A DNA stretch of 64,000 nucleotides from Przewalskia tangutica. Its lineage: Eukaryota; Streptophyta; Magnoliopsida; Solanales; Solanaceae. Each line of letters starts with the position of its first letter. Positions within the stretch are counted from its first letter, which is position 1. The notes beneath the pieces were generated by a model that worked only from the letters and a program-made list of their open reading frames with translations, was not told the origin of the DNA and searched no databases. The stretch is taken from contig CM056726.1 in the NCBI GenBank assembly GCA_029844215.1, forward strand, positions 36,821,001 through 36,885,000, in the 5' to 3' direction. A program made the position numbers and the translations under genes. Positions 11,205 to 24,330 of this stretch are shown piece after piece.

Positions 11205-14200
11205 CATAATAGGTCTCATACTATAAAAATTTCGGCATAGTCTCTTCTATAACTATATCTACCAACCTATATTTAGCAAACCCAAAGATGCCTCACAGGG
11301 CCACAAGATACCACATATATTATTTACCAATCATATCAGTTATCAACCTAGGTTATCAAAGAGATCTATACAAGTCCACAAAGGACAACATCTGAACCTG
11401 GAATTATGTCATCGGTTCAAACGGTGCTCAACTTAGCACAAAACATCATTCATAGTTTAGACCATACAAAGTCCAAGATAAGAAAGACATACACAATAGA
11501 TACACACCTAACCTATCTAGTTTTATTTAAGACAATCAAATAGCTTAACTAAATATCTTTCCAAATTATTAACACATGATTCTAAACAATTATTAAGACT
11601 TGGAAATCCACACACAACTAAAATAGACCATAAACATATACATTGATCCTCATATGAATTCAAACAGACTATACATAACTAAAACCAGTTCTCGACCAAG
11701 CAGGTTAGGAATATTTTATCTTGAAAAAAAACCCCTATGACTGGAATAAATCTTGAATCAACATACTTACTTTAGTCAATCCAAACAATCACCTATTCTT
11801 GCACCACCCTGAAGTTAACAATATCTAGGTATGAAATTAACTGACACTATCCATGTACAAGTATGAAATTAGCACACTAGCACACCAGACTTTACTTCAG
11901 CTACACATGTCAGTTTATACTATTATAACATTTTAATCAACATGTGTCAACTTACTAATTATTACAGATTCCAAACAAGGACCAATCAAGCAGATATGAT
12001 TCAACTCACTTGTTTCTCAAACAGGACAACAAAACATAGTTTTAGGCATGGCAACTCACAACTTTCAAATTTTAATTAAGTAAGAATTGACTAAGGTGAT
12101 TCAAATATTAGGCCTCTACCTAAGTTTTAGCATGAATACCCAAGCATTAAGTAAGGAAAGATCATATTAAGGCATACAGACATTTCATTCATAAATATAA
12201 GTAAGGTTCTAAAACAAACAACCTAAGCTACAACATATTTGAACCAAGTTCCAATAGATACCAAATCCCATGAACTCCCATTTCAACTAGAATAGAGCAT
12301 GGCACTAAAGCAAAATACGCATCAATTTAATCATGTCTCTCACAATCTTCACCACAACAAGCAAATATCATACACCTCATATGACTTTAAATAAACCTAG
12401 TGCATCATACTAAAGCATAACGACCAACCAAGACAAGCAAATGTTAATAAGATGTTCAGTAATTCCACATACATAACTCCTTTTCCAATAGCATATGCCT
12501 AAAATAAGGCTAAACAATGACTTAATCAATCAGTACCATAGCTAGTGCACATATTCTAACCATTTGAGCTAAGTTTTACTGTCCAGATGTTAATCACTCT
12601 CTCCCTAAACAATTAAAATAACAAATGTTTTCCATATCATGCTACTTGAGCCTAACATATGCTTAGTATACCATACTAAGAGTAATTTTAAACAATGATT
12701 ATAATTTAGAAAATCAAGTTAACCAAAACAGGTTACTCAATATCTTATTCTAACAATGATTAGCAAAACTTCATCTATTAAAAGTCGATACCTTATTTAA
12801 CTTACTAATCCAGAACTATAGATATATCCCGATCACAATAACATTAGTCTGGTATTCTTAGTCACCACTTTTAATATACCTATGAATCAGTAAAGCATGC
12901 TCAAAATAGTTTTAAGAAGAAGCATTTGAGGAACAGTTCTGATCTTATGTCATGAACAACTTAAACCCTTAGTTAACAACTAATTACCAAGGTCTTAACT
13001 TAGGTTAACTATCCCCAAAGGCATCCTAAACTAAAGTACACTTACAATTCAAACCGGATCACAATATAAATAATCAGACATTAGTTCTACCAAAAAAAAT
13101 AAAAAATAAAAGTAACAATCAGACTTAAATAATCATTAATCTATAAGTTAATATTCAACTAGGCCATCTAAGTCTTAGGCAGAGTGAGACTAAAGAAGCT
13201 AAACCAAACCACACTTTATTAAAACTAAGGTATGTTAATCTGCTAATTCAAGCTAATCATGAACATCACAGTAGGACTAGAAATAGGCAATTACGACTAC
13301 ATAATGCACACTTTAACAATATTGCGCACCTCACACTCACAGGAGAGCTTCTTTAAGAAGATGGTTATGCGAGAGGCCCTATGGATTACTTCGCATCTCA
13401 AATTCCAAAGAGCCGCAAATCAGTCTGTGGCTCGATATGATACTGTAAACACCCAATTCACAATTTTTCAATACTAACGAAACTAATCCAAACTAGATTA
13501 TACTAACAGCTATATCAAAATAGTACACACTCACTATTAAACCAACATAATATTCACACTAGATAATCTCAAACTAATCATCATCAACATATTATAGGTC
13601 TAACCATCAAGCAAAGCGTTATTCTATGTCATCAGCACAATAACCCTTCTTATACAATCCATCTAATATAATATTACAACTCACATCATACGGCACACAT
13701 CCAAACTCCGTTGAAATCGTGAATCCTCATTGGGAACTATTTTTTAACTAAACAAACTGAAATATACCCTATAAGTATATAAAGTGTCAACCCAACACAC
13801 TAATCTACAAATTACTTCATTCACTTAACATAGGCAAAACCATCAAAGGATCCCACACACTTCATGTTGTATAGATACAAATCAGTCAAGTAAACCAACA
13901 TGCTCTATACCAGAATTCAATTTTTAAAAAAATTGAGTAACACATTTAAATAGGAAATTATTAGAAATCATACCATCCACAAATACACCAAGTACTGAAG
14001 CTAGGTTGATCACCTCCTAGGAGAACATGTGATATTTAAACCAACTACCAATATGTAGAATAGATATGAATATGCAAGATAAAATGACTCACACATAGGC
14101 TACAATACTTATGTTGACATTTTCTTAGGTTCCAATAGAAGCCACATTTTTTTATCACCTAGGCATATTTCATACATGTCACACATTTGAGAGAACCATA

Positions 14201-15902
14201 CATGCTTCTACCAGGGAAATGTGTTAGACAATTTGATCATGACAATGTTACACCATGAATTTATGACTATCTTTAGCTCAGCTAGTTAATCAGGCTAACC
14301 TTCAGATCTTTCCAAGTTCATTTACCGGCTTACACACACTGTAAACATAGGATGCTATGAAAACAAACTAAACTGGATTGACTCTTGGCCACTAATATAC
14401 ATTTCAGAGGGACAATTATAAATTAGCTAGTATTCATGCTACATAAACAACCTCATACGAACACATTGCTCATTAACAATTCCTTACACGACAATACAGA
14501 TCCTAATACAGTCTGTTGAGAACCCCATTCGATTACACTAGTTCAGTTAACACTTCAGACCAATAACTCATGGTAAAATTAGAAAATGAGCAGTAACTAG
14601 TTTATCAGAAAATGAAACCAAGAAAGTAATAGTCAGCCCCCTTTAAAAGCAGTAGCAACTTTTTTTTAAATAACAATCACACAACCTTAAGGCATAACTA
14701 AGCAGCCTTAAAATCAATCACAACTGAGCCAAAATGCAGCAAAGACGACTTATCTTTTAGTCAATCATATTCATAGCAAGCACAATAAGACCATTGTAGA
14801 CAATCTCATGATCATTTCATATAACTTCAGGCAGGCATAGTGGACAGTCTACACATATAGGTTTTAAACATAAATTTTTTTGGTGACTATTGCCAAGCTC
14901 TTAAGGATCACACAAATCATGTCATTTAACTACTCCACTGGTTATCCAAATAAATAAGTTAGACATGTAATCAGGAGTTAAATACACCAACATAATATTA
15001 CTAAACCAAGTTATGATATTCTGTAAATTTAACATGTCCAGACTGGATTGACCGTACATCTTACTTAGTTAGACAAAACATAAGATGACATATCCAGGGG
15101 ATTTCAGACCAGCATGGTGACAATTCTGCTATATTGACATATGAAAATTAAACATATACTGATTATCATGACATCGTACATGCCCTACTTTTCCCTCTCT
15201 GGACAAAACAGGTTCACAAATATGATGAACCAAACACAGGATCATAGCAGGAACTAACATGTCCATGGAACAACTTAGCACATTCTTGCACTATATCATG
15301 TTGACTTAACCATAACAAACCATTTAATCCATACCAATATTATTCCTACATATTACTTTAGCATATAACATAACTTAATCTAACAACATGGTATGTCATT
15401 AAGTCAATTAAACATGATCTTTAAGAGTTCATTACAATCTCAAACAGTTCATCACCTCATAAATATTCCAAATTAGCACATATATGATGCCTTGATGTGG
15501 ATTCATTAAATTGTTGCATACCTTCCAAACAATTATTAAAGTTTAAACAACTCATGATAACCCATAACCACTTCAGACAACACACACTTGGCCCTAATAA
15601 ATATGTTCTTATCGATGCACATCATCATCACACCAACTATACAACAATCTTATCAACCTATATACATAGTCCATTTTTCCCTTCTGGGCCGCTGTCGCTT
15701 TCTTTGTCGGCATAACTGGAAACACAATAATTCGTTAGAGATGAATTATCCTAATAACATAGCTCTATCGCACGATCTTAGAGTAAGAAGAAAAGATGAC
15801 ATCCTAAATGTCCGACAACCTCCTACGTATAAGTATGATGCACAACATACAAATATGCAAGACACTGCTAGACACGGTCTATAGATATTCCGAGGACGAA
15901 CT
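11205..15902 (-). other. Element A interior: 4.7 kb without coding content
   Basis: No ORF longer than about 75 codons and no retroelement protein homology in either strand. The plus strand is strikingly poor in G and rich in A and C, so the element transcript would be U/G-rich. This is the structure of a LARD-type large retrotransposon derivative. I see no tandem repeats or host gene fragments in it. Confidence 0.75.
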
Positions 15903-15914
15903 GCTCTGATACCA
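15903..15914 (-). other. Primer binding site of element A (initiator tRNA-Met)
   Basis: gctctgatacca matches the 3' end of plant initiator tRNA-Met. It lies 5 bp from the right LTR. Confidence 0.88.
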
Positions 15915-15919
15915 CTCTT

Positions 15920-17759
15920 TGTCACGACCCGAGCCGACGGGCCGCGACTGCTGCCCTAGATGGGCACCCTTATACTGACCTATCACATATAATCAGACTG
16001 ATACCATGTAAAATAATGTTGATAACGCTACATATAGGGGTGAACCTGTCATGTGAGGAGTCACAACTAATCAATCATAACAAAATAGGCAAGCCGACAA
16101 GGCTACCACTATATACGGGAATATCCAAAGTGAACTGCACCTGTACAACTGACCAAAACACGTCTACATCTCACACATGTCCAACCCACACATGACTACA
16201 GACCTCTAAGAGTATAAAAGTGAAATATGACGCGACAGGGCTCCACCGTACCCCTGAATATGCATAAGTCTATAGCAAGGATCTATACCAAAATGACTAA
16301 GCTCCGAAATAATGGAGCTCTCCTAATAGCTGAGCAGGAATCCTAGACTCGTGGATCACCAAACTGAATGTCTGTACCTGCTGGCATGTAACGCAACCCC
16401 CCGAAGAAAGGGGGCCAGTACAAAAAAAATGTACCGAGTATGTAAAACATAAAGTACAATAAAGAAGATCATAACTGGCCAAAAGATAACATGAGACAAG
16501 TATAATAATCAAAGATACCAATGCAACTGTGCCTTATGAAATGAGAGTCATACATGTCCATATAATATACCATATCCGTGTGTCCACATATATCATACCC
16601 GGCCCATTCTGGGACTCGGTGAATGAAGTCATATTCATCCGTGGATGTCTGTCCACATATATATCTGTGGATACCTATCCACTGCGCACATACCGTACCC
16701 GACCCATCGTGGGACTCGATGAAATAATCATATCCGTGGATGCCTGTCCACATATATCGTACCCGGGCCATTCTTGGACTCGGTAAGATCATCATATATA
16801 TATAAATACCGTACCCTCCCTCTAGCGAGGGACTCGGTGAAATGATATAATCACATCAAGCACGAATAGAATATCATGAGTAACCATATGCAAATTAAAT
16901 CATCATTTGACTCTCAAAGGAATAAATAAAATGAACTATCACTGAAAATCAAAGGCATTATCATATCATGTATCACTAGAAATTATGATTCATTAGAACT
17001 ATGTACGTCCGCCGTACACTCATTTATGTAAATCATGCCAAAAGATAGAAGAGACAGTTTCACATACCTTATCGTCTATACCAACTTGATAATTAGAATT
17101 CGTCTCAATTAGTAATTCAACCTATACAATAATAATATGTCCGTCAACTCTATGATTACTAGCATACGTTATATATCGAATTATGGCTCTCTTTTTATAA
17201 AACAAATTGGGCAGCACTTCCCTTGCTTATACACACATCCGCAATTCACACATAAGGTCGACAACATCGATAACAAGATATAACTCAAGGATATAACCAA
17301 AACAGTCTCATATACTCCATATACGCCATCGTTATACATTCATGTAATACAACAACCACAACAACCAAGGTGATTACTACACCTATTTTTCATGTTAATC
17401 CAACCCCTTAATCCATATTAAAAAAGTCATTAAAACATTCCATACTCCCGCAACAACAAGGATGCAATGTATCACTTTTCTACAGTTTTATTCCTTTAGG
17501 ACATATATTAGCAACTACCACAATGTACATGCATATTCATGACTAAAATTCCAGCATTCTAACTCAACAAAACATCCCCTAAATACAACACAACATGTCC
17601 AAAAATTTCATGGGGTGTCACGGTCCACAATTTATAACACCATAGCTCTTCTCATAATTCCTTAAAATCCAATTCATATTTCCACACTTTCTTATAAATA
17701 ACTACAACTTTAAATATCAAGATTTCCTTCAACTTTAAAATGCAACCAATGACAATGAT

Positions 17760-17792
<33 letters not shown>

Positions 17793-18785
17793 CAAACTCA
17801 ATGTATACAAAACAGTCCCAAATCGGTAAAGATATTTCTATCGGCTCAACTACAACACCAAACAATCACATGCATTTTCTTATTTCCAATCTCTCTTAAC
17901 ATGAGTTCATCTATTAACTACAACATTTAACTTCTAATTAATCTATAAGAAGAAGAAATGTTACCTCAACTTAAGCCAAAACAGTTCCTACGACCACTGC
18001 ACCATTTTGCACCATTTCTTCAACTTACAATGACATGCATGCCACTGCACCATTTTGCACCATTTCTTCAACTTACAATGACATGTATGCATTCCTTATG
18101 AGTTTAAATCCATCTTACTTACATGTTTTCTTCCAAATAGCTCATTTTCAAAACTAAAGTTGTTGGGCTAATTTCTGGAGCAGTTTCGGTCCTGTCATTG
18201 TCGTGACCCACTGTTTGGAGTTTACCATGGCTTAGAAATTAGTAGAAGAGTTTAATCTTGAAAGAGGGAGTTGAATTGATCTTTTCTTGGCTATGGAGGA
18301 TGAGGGAAAAATTTGTGGGAGAAAGAGAGAGAGAGAGAAGGGATGTTAGGAGGAGTGATTTTCGAAAATAGGGGAGGAAATAAGTGGAGCATGGTTATAT
18401 GTGAGCATGTGGGCTGAAAAGTCTTGCATGTGGTGTGTTTTTGTCACTTGGAGGGCACAAGATGCCACTTGTTGGTCCACTAGTCCCCACTTTTCTTCTT
18501 CTCCACTAAAATAAATCCCACACTTTAAATAATCTTAGACCCCACTTTATCTATATCCTGAAATTTCAAAATGGCCTCATATTCTCAATGTCAACATTTA
18601 ATAATACAACACTAAGTCCATAACCCCATTGGAAAATCCAACTTCTAGTATTAATTTCCCTCGTCACATTTGTTGTATCCAAGATTATTCCGGGATTACA
18701 TTCTTTGTATACCAATTTCCAATACTCGAATCATATTTTCTTAATCACGTTCTCAATTTATTGCCTTAAATTACGAGGTGTAACA
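15920..18785 (-). repeat. Element A right LTR (5' LTR of the element), complete
   Basis: 2866 bp, tgtcacgaccc to ggtgtaaca. Includes subrepeats (16560-16850), a C-tract/G-tract hairpin (16397-16414), the empty insertion site of element B (about 17226-17237), a CAA microsatellite (17760-17790), a ~49-bp tandem duplication (about 17993-18089) and a GA run near 18325. Confidence 0.92.
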
Positions 18786-19220
18786 GTACACCTCTTGGAA
18801 TGCCACAAATGAATGGTGTTGTTGAAAGGAGAAATCAAACCCTATTAGATATGGTTAGATCCATGATAAGTTTCTCAGCTCTACCAATATATCTTTGGGG
18901 ATATGCATTGCAAAGCTCAATTTATATTTTGAACAGGGTTCCTTCAAAGTCAGTCAAGAAAACTCCATATGAGATATGGAATGGCAAGAATCCAACACTT
19001 AAACACATGCGACCCTGGGGTGCCCTGCATATGTAAAGAGGATGTTTACTGATAAGTTGGAATCTAAAAGTGAGAAATATTATTTTGTGGGGTATCCAAA
19101 GAAAACTAAAGGATACTATTTCTATCTTCCTGGAGAACATAAGGTCATTGTTTCCAGAAATTTAACTTTCCTTGAAGAAGACTATGTCTACAAGAAACAG
19201 AGTTGCAATGATATATAACT
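18786..19220 (+). pseudogene. Element C integrase C-terminal part
   Basis: 18800-19036 encodes the end of the copia integrase core with the catalytic Glu block (PQMNGVVERRNQTLLDMVRS) and ILNRVPSKSV, followed in a shifted frame by KLESKSEKYYFVGYPKKTKG-like text to about 19220. Upstream zinc-binding and Asp residues are missing because element A sits at the start. One frameshift near 19036 and a stop near 19216 break the frame. Confidence 0.88.
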
Positions 19221-21174
19221 TGAAAATATTCAAGAACCACAAGATAACACAGAAGTTGAACCCTTGTCAAATGACTAAGACAAAGATTTAGTGGGATTAT
19301 TTGGTGAAGATTGGGTACTTAGAGTACACCCTTCAGCCAGTGGGAGTGCTGAAATGCAAGGCTCTCATACACAACCAATGGAAGGTGATACAATAGTTGT
19401 TGATCATTCCACTTAGGAAATACATGAAAACGACATTCCTGAAAGCTCTCAAGATGGTGGATTGTCCAGCACACAAAGACCTTCTCACAATCAGAATACA
19501 ACAAATATAGAAACAGAAAATACTCAACTCCGTAGGACCACTAGGACTCATCGTCTTCTTGAAAGACTTAATCTCTTTGTTGAACACACAATGAGATAGA
19601 TATTCATGATGACGTTGAACCTACAACCTACAGCGAAGATGTGTTAGACATTGATTCGCAGTGATGACAAAAAGACATGAAATCTGAGATGGACTCGATG
19701 TACATCAATCAAGTTTGGAACTTAGTTGATTTGCCAACAGGGGTTAGACCCATATGATGCAAATGGGTCTTTAAGAAGAAGATTGATGCATATGACAAAG
19801 TACATACTTATAAGGCAAGATTGGTGTCTAAAGGTTATAATCAACGACCTGGGGTCGATTATGATGAAATCTTTTCGCCTGTTGCTAAAATTAAGTCAAT
19901 TCAGATTTTGCTTGCAATATGCGCATACTATGATTATGATATTTTGAAAATGGATGTTAAAACCTCTTTTCTCAATGGTAACTTAATTGAGGAGGTGTAT
20001 ATGATACAACCTGAGGATTTTACATCCAAGACTAAGCCCAAAGCAGTATGCAAGCTACAGAAGTCTATTTACGGACTTAAGCAAGCCTCAAAGAGTTGAA
20101 ATATTTTCTTTGACAAAGCGGTCAAATCGTTTGACTTTGTTAGAAGCAAAGAAGATCCATGCATTTATAGTAAGCGCAGGGAAGGGAGTATTGTCTTCAT
20201 TGTTATATATATATGACATATTCATTCAAGGAATGGTTATCTAGCGGCTTCATGATGAAGGACTTGGGTGAAGCCTGCTACATTCTTGGAATTAGGATCT
20301 ATAGAGATAAACCTAATAGATTGTTGGAGCTGTCATAGTCCATATACATAGATAAAGTAATAAGACAATTCTCTATGGAAAACTCCAAGAAGGGAGGTCT
20401 TCCTATGGTTCAATGCATCAAGTTATCAAAGAAGGATATGCCTTCTACTGTTGCAAAACTTGAACGCATAAAAAAATCTCATATGCTTCAGCTATAGGAT
20501 CAATCATGTATGTCATGACATGTACGAGGCCAGATGTGGCCTATGCACTTAGTATGACTTGAAAATTCCAGTAGAATTTTGGGGAAGAATACTGGAAAGC
20601 AGTCAAGAGTATTCTTAAGTATCTTAGACGAACTAAAAAATATTTCTTAGTCTATGGTGGACAAGAGAAACTAGTGGCTACTGAGTACACTGATGCTAGC
20701 TTCCAGACATATATTGATGATTTCAAGTCTCAGTCTGGATATACCTTCATTTTCAATGGTGGAGCAGTGAGTTGGAAAAGTTGTAAGCAAGCAAAAACTG
20801 CTGATTCGATAACTGAAGTCGAGTACATTGCTGGATCGAAAGCTGGTAAAGAAGTTGTCGCGATATCTGAGTTTCTGAAGGAACTAAGTTGTTACAAGTT
20901 CCACTTTTCCAATAACTATTTATTGTGACAACACTGGTGCGATTGTGCAAGCTAAGGAACCAATATAAACAAACAAAAATAAACATGTACCAAGAAAGTA
21001 CCACATACTCGTAGAGATGGTGGAAACTGAAGAAATAAGATTAGACTATGTTCCCACAGATGATAATCTAGCTGACCCATTTACTAAATCATTGAGCTTA
21101 GTTAAGCATAATGGACATTTTGAAAACATGAGTGTTAGATACATTGGAGATTGGCTCTAGGCCAAGTGAGAGAT
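19221..21174 (+). pseudogene. Element C reverse transcriptase and RNase H
   Basis: RT blocks are readable: WVFKKKIDAYDKV (about 19765-19800), VSKGYNQRPGVDYDEIFSPV (19821 on), LKMDVKTSFLNGNLIEEVYM, and KLQKSIYGLKQAS near 20080. At about 20195-20235 the YVDD segment is lost: the sequence reads into a stop and resumes after a deletion relative to element F. RNase H text (EYTDASFQTYIDD, SITEVEYIAGSKA) occupies 20674-20928, then DNTGAIVQ and a copia tail to 21120. At least ten stops occur overall. Confidence 0.88.
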
Positions 21175-21694
21175 TGAAAGTATGTATGTCCTAGAGACAA
21201 ACATTATTAGGGACAAATGTACTTGAACACATTCGTTTTATTAATAAGATTAATATATTTATGACATTTGCAATTATTAGATTATTATTTGATTGTTTGT
21301 AATTATTCATTAATGTGCATCCATTGAGCTTATATTGTCATTAATAGAGTGAAATATTAATGATAGAGCGTAACTCTCAAAGTATCTTCGACTAATGATC
21401 ATCGAGAATGAGATATCGATGATATGTTATAAGTCGACATGTGGTCTGCATCACATTCTTGGAGAATGTAGTATATCTCACTTGCTACTAGATGGTTACT
21501 AGTGATGAACACATGGATATTTTTCGAAAGTATTGATATACCATGCTGATAAACTATTTGCTATACATGTCTAGAGTGTTATCAGCGTGTGAGAGATAAA
21601 TGTTCTTTGACTTTGACTTGAGGTCAATACACACCTCGTTTACAGAGTAATGTACTTTGACCCTATCCTAAGCTTAAAATTCCTTATAGGATAA

Positions 21695-22545
21695 GATACG
21701 ACTCAACACCTACAACCCTCAAATCCTCACTCCCCATCCCATGACACTATTAAACTATATATAAGTACTTTAGAATAATATTTTTTTCTCTTACTTATCA
21801 AGCATTTAAAAATAAGTAATATATTATTTCATTTTTCAAGAAAAGATTTTTTAGAAGAACATTTTCCTTCCTACCAAACACACCCTAAAAAACAAATAGA
21901 ATATGCATGTACAGACTACAGATGATAAAACCTTCATCTTCAGTTGCAATGGATCCCATGTTAATGGTGCTGAGCGTAATGCAAAACTCTAGTAGTTCCA
22001 GATGTTTGTGCTCTTTAATTTTGATACTCTTTGCAGAGTTCTTTCACTTTGTTGTTCTGAAGGGATTTGAATTTTGCCGTGCATTTTGGATTTTAGAGTC
22101 ATTCATCCTTTTAGCTTCTTGTTTTCCCGGTCATTGTCCTTTTAGCTTGGCCAAACTCATCGCCAATAACTTGTGATCGTCCAGATTTGTTATTTGATCA
22201 CCTCAAGTAACTTGTTCCATTTAGACACTTCAGGTGGACCTCCACTGTGTCATTTAAACTATTTTTGCACAATCAGTCAAATATGTAAAATGTGCGTAAC
22301 ACACTCACCGATGACGTGGCAAAATGACAAATTAAATTAGGATATATAGCGTTTGATCAAATAATAATATAAAAAATAAAATTTGAGAAAAATTAATGTT
22401 TCGAAAAGAAAAAAAAGCATGTTCTTGGTGTTCTTCACCATCTTCATATGTGTTCTTGTTCCAACCATGATTTTAATCCAAAATTTCAAGAGCAATTCCT
22501 TCAAATTTGTTATAACTTTAGCTAAAGATTCCCACGAAGACCCAA
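21695..22545. mobile_element. Composite insertion in the LTR of C, identity uncertain
   Basis: Absent from both LTRs of F. 21720-21900 read in reverse gives a 'gtgtttggtaggaaggaaaatg'-type sequence, which I recognise as a common plant intergenic repeat. 22180-22360 includes 'ctcaccgatgacgtggcaaa', again repeat-like. The ORF 21907-22176 (89 codons) has no family I recognise. I cannot define terminal repeats, so this could be two MITE-like insertions or a captured fragment. Confidence 0.45.
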
Positions 22546-23029
22546 AGCTCAGTTATATTAGGTCGACCAAGTCATTGACCAATGCAAGAGACATATTTAG
22601 AATATGGTCTAGTTGTCGACTAATATAGATGAGATAAAGTGATCAAGTCATTGGATAGACACATGACAAATCCTAAGTTTGATCAAGTGTGTCGCGAATG
22701 AAAGGAATTATCATCTCACATAAAGGTTATGTTTGCTGGATTAATGTAAACGTACTTCACATATTGAGTTCGTCATACAACGCAGTCAAGGAGTTCTGTA
22801 TGAACCGTAATTGAATTATTGTCGATATGTGAAGGCCTATAGAGTCACACTATGTCGATTGTCTTTTCGATCTAAGGATGTATTGAGAAAGTATTAAATA
22901 TTCGATTTGGAATCGAGATATTTAAATTGATAATAACTATGGGATAATTTTCATTTGATGGAAATTATTTAATTAAATCAAAATTGGATTTTGGATTTAA
23001 TTAAACGTGATGAATATATGTTGACTGGC

Positions 23030-23105
23030 GGGGCGTGAGGCGCTCGCCTACCGGTGAGCGCATATCCTACCGCGTCGCGCCTACGGTGAGCCGCGGCGCC
23101 GACCC
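23030..23105. promoter_or_regulatory. GC-rich motif cluster, LTR of C
   Basis: Includes gccgcggcgcc at 23090-23100 and accgcgtcgcgcct near 23070. Less regular than elsewhere. Confidence 0.5.
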
Positions 23106-23528
23106 GGCGATGGGTCGATCGAGCCCAATTTTTATCGCTCGAGCCCAACCCTAATCCATTTTGTGACCTAAAATCAACTATAAATACAACACTAAACCTT
23201 ATTATTAACACACTAATTGAAAATCATTTCTAGACTCAGAGTTTAGAAAAGAAACTCTCTCAAACCTCTGTCAAAATTTCCTGACTTTCTTGACAGAGGA
23301 ATACACTACATCAAGGTGCTTGCCAATATAACGAACAACCGCGTGTAATCCCTAAGTAAAGACTCCAGATTAAATAACCTGTAAGTTTTATTATTTAAAG
23401 TCTTTACAGGTTAGATTGTCATATAACCATTCCAGAATGTATTATTGGGGTAAGTACGCAAAATGTTAAACTTCCGATGTGCCTTCTTATATGTTTTGAA
23501 CCCAACAGTTTATTCTCGGCAGGTGACA

Positions 23529-23869
23529 TATTTGGGACAAGACAAAAAGTTTCAGTTTAATCTAATTACCTCCTACACTAAAAAATTAAGAAAAAGGGAT
23601 ATTATTATTTGTATTTCTTAATTTACCCTCCTATTTTTATTTTTAATAAAAGAGTAAATTTTATTGTTTTGCAAGGAAATGTGAAGGTCATTGTGCAATT
23701 CATTAAAAAAAATAAGGTAAGGTGCAAATCACAAAAGAAGGCATATGTTAGGGGTGTAAAATGCAGCAAATCCAAAATTTTATTTAGATTTATTATATCA
23801 AAATTTTACTTTAAAACTCAACCAATTAGACTATATGGTTAAAGAATTTGTTGCATTATTACACATTCG
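23529..23869. other. AT-rich non-repeat spacer between elements C and D
   Basis: No gene recognised. About 23785-23860 resembles 38050-38110 joined to 38340-38370, the same locus without the SINE. Confidence 0.5.
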
Positions 23870-24330
23870 TGATCTTCTACACCATTTTTTTTTTACTGTA
23901 ATTCGTTAATTTTCTTAGCCAAATCTCTTTCAAATTTGTCGACTGTTGCTTTAATTTATCAAATATTTTCAATTCAGTTGCCTTAAAAAAATTAAATGTA
24001 GAGCAGCATGAAAAATTACCTTCGATAGCATTTTCTTTTCCCTTATCATCGATTGTCTTTTTTTTTTTTCATCTTCTCATATTTTTATGAGTATTAATTT
24101 TTTCAAGTGTCACTCTACAGCTTGGCGAACTCTTAGTTGGTCGTTTTGTCTGCAAAAACCGGTCCAACATCTGATTTGTCAAATCGAAATGGTTCACATC
24201 AAATTAAAAAAAATTAATAAATGCAATTTTAACTTCACATACAATAGAAAATTCATTGCTATCTTACAAAGAGTTTTCTGCTTATTGGAGAAAGTGATCT
24301 CCTCAAAACGCTTATCTTTTATAAACTTCG
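23870..24330 (-). pseudogene. Host-gene-like exon remnants, copy 1
   Basis: Diverged paralogue of 59249-59740. On the minus strand three exon-like blocks can be read. One ends in a gtaag donor (about 24265-24275). One begins after a tttttgcag acceptor (about 24150). One begins after an acceptor-like poly-T tract reading ttttttaag (about 23978), where copy 2 has a normal ttttttttag, and is rich in Lys/Glu/Leu as in a coiled coil. In this copy the last block has lost its frame. Element D inserted at its right edge. I do not recognise the gene. It could also be an old non-autonomous repeat that happens to retain splice-like signals. Confidence 0.4.

Larger units (their letters stand above)
1..18785 (-). 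mobile_element. Element A: non-autonomous Ty3/gypsy (chromovirus/Tekay-like) LTR element, left end outside window
   Basis: Two long direct repeats flank a coding-free interior. The left LTR covers 1-966 plus 9691-11168, interrupted by element B, and the right LTR is 15920-18785. Minus orientation follows from a polypurine tract facing the left LTR (11169-11183) and an initiator tRNA-Met primer site next to the right LTR (15903-15914). The LTRs end TG...CA and carry the ggtgtaaca terminus seen in plant chromoviruses. No gag, protease, RT or integrase homology is visible between the LTRs, so it would need proteins supplied by another element. It lies inside the integrase region of copia element C. 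GTACA at 18786-18790 is the presumed right target duplication; its partner is outside the window. Confidence 0.85.
18786..23528 (+). mobile_element. Element C: Ty1/copia element, 5' part lost beyond element A
   Basis: Starts in mid-integrase where element A is inserted, then runs through RT and RNase H (copia order) to a polypurine tract (gccaagtgagagat) and a 3' LTR at 21175-23528. Protein text and LTR match element F, so both belong to one family. Many stops and a deletion through the RT active site show it is dead. Its 5' half should lie left of the window. Confidence 0.88.
21175..23528 (+). repeat. Element C 3' LTR with internal insertions
   Basis: Starts tgaaagtatgtatgtcc directly after a polypurine-like tract, matches the inverted LTRs of F, and ends near ggtgaca; the end is set by comparison with F and may be off by about 20 bp. 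About 850 bp at 21695-22545 has no counterpart in F. A GC-rich motif cluster lies at 23030-23105. Confidence 0.8.
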
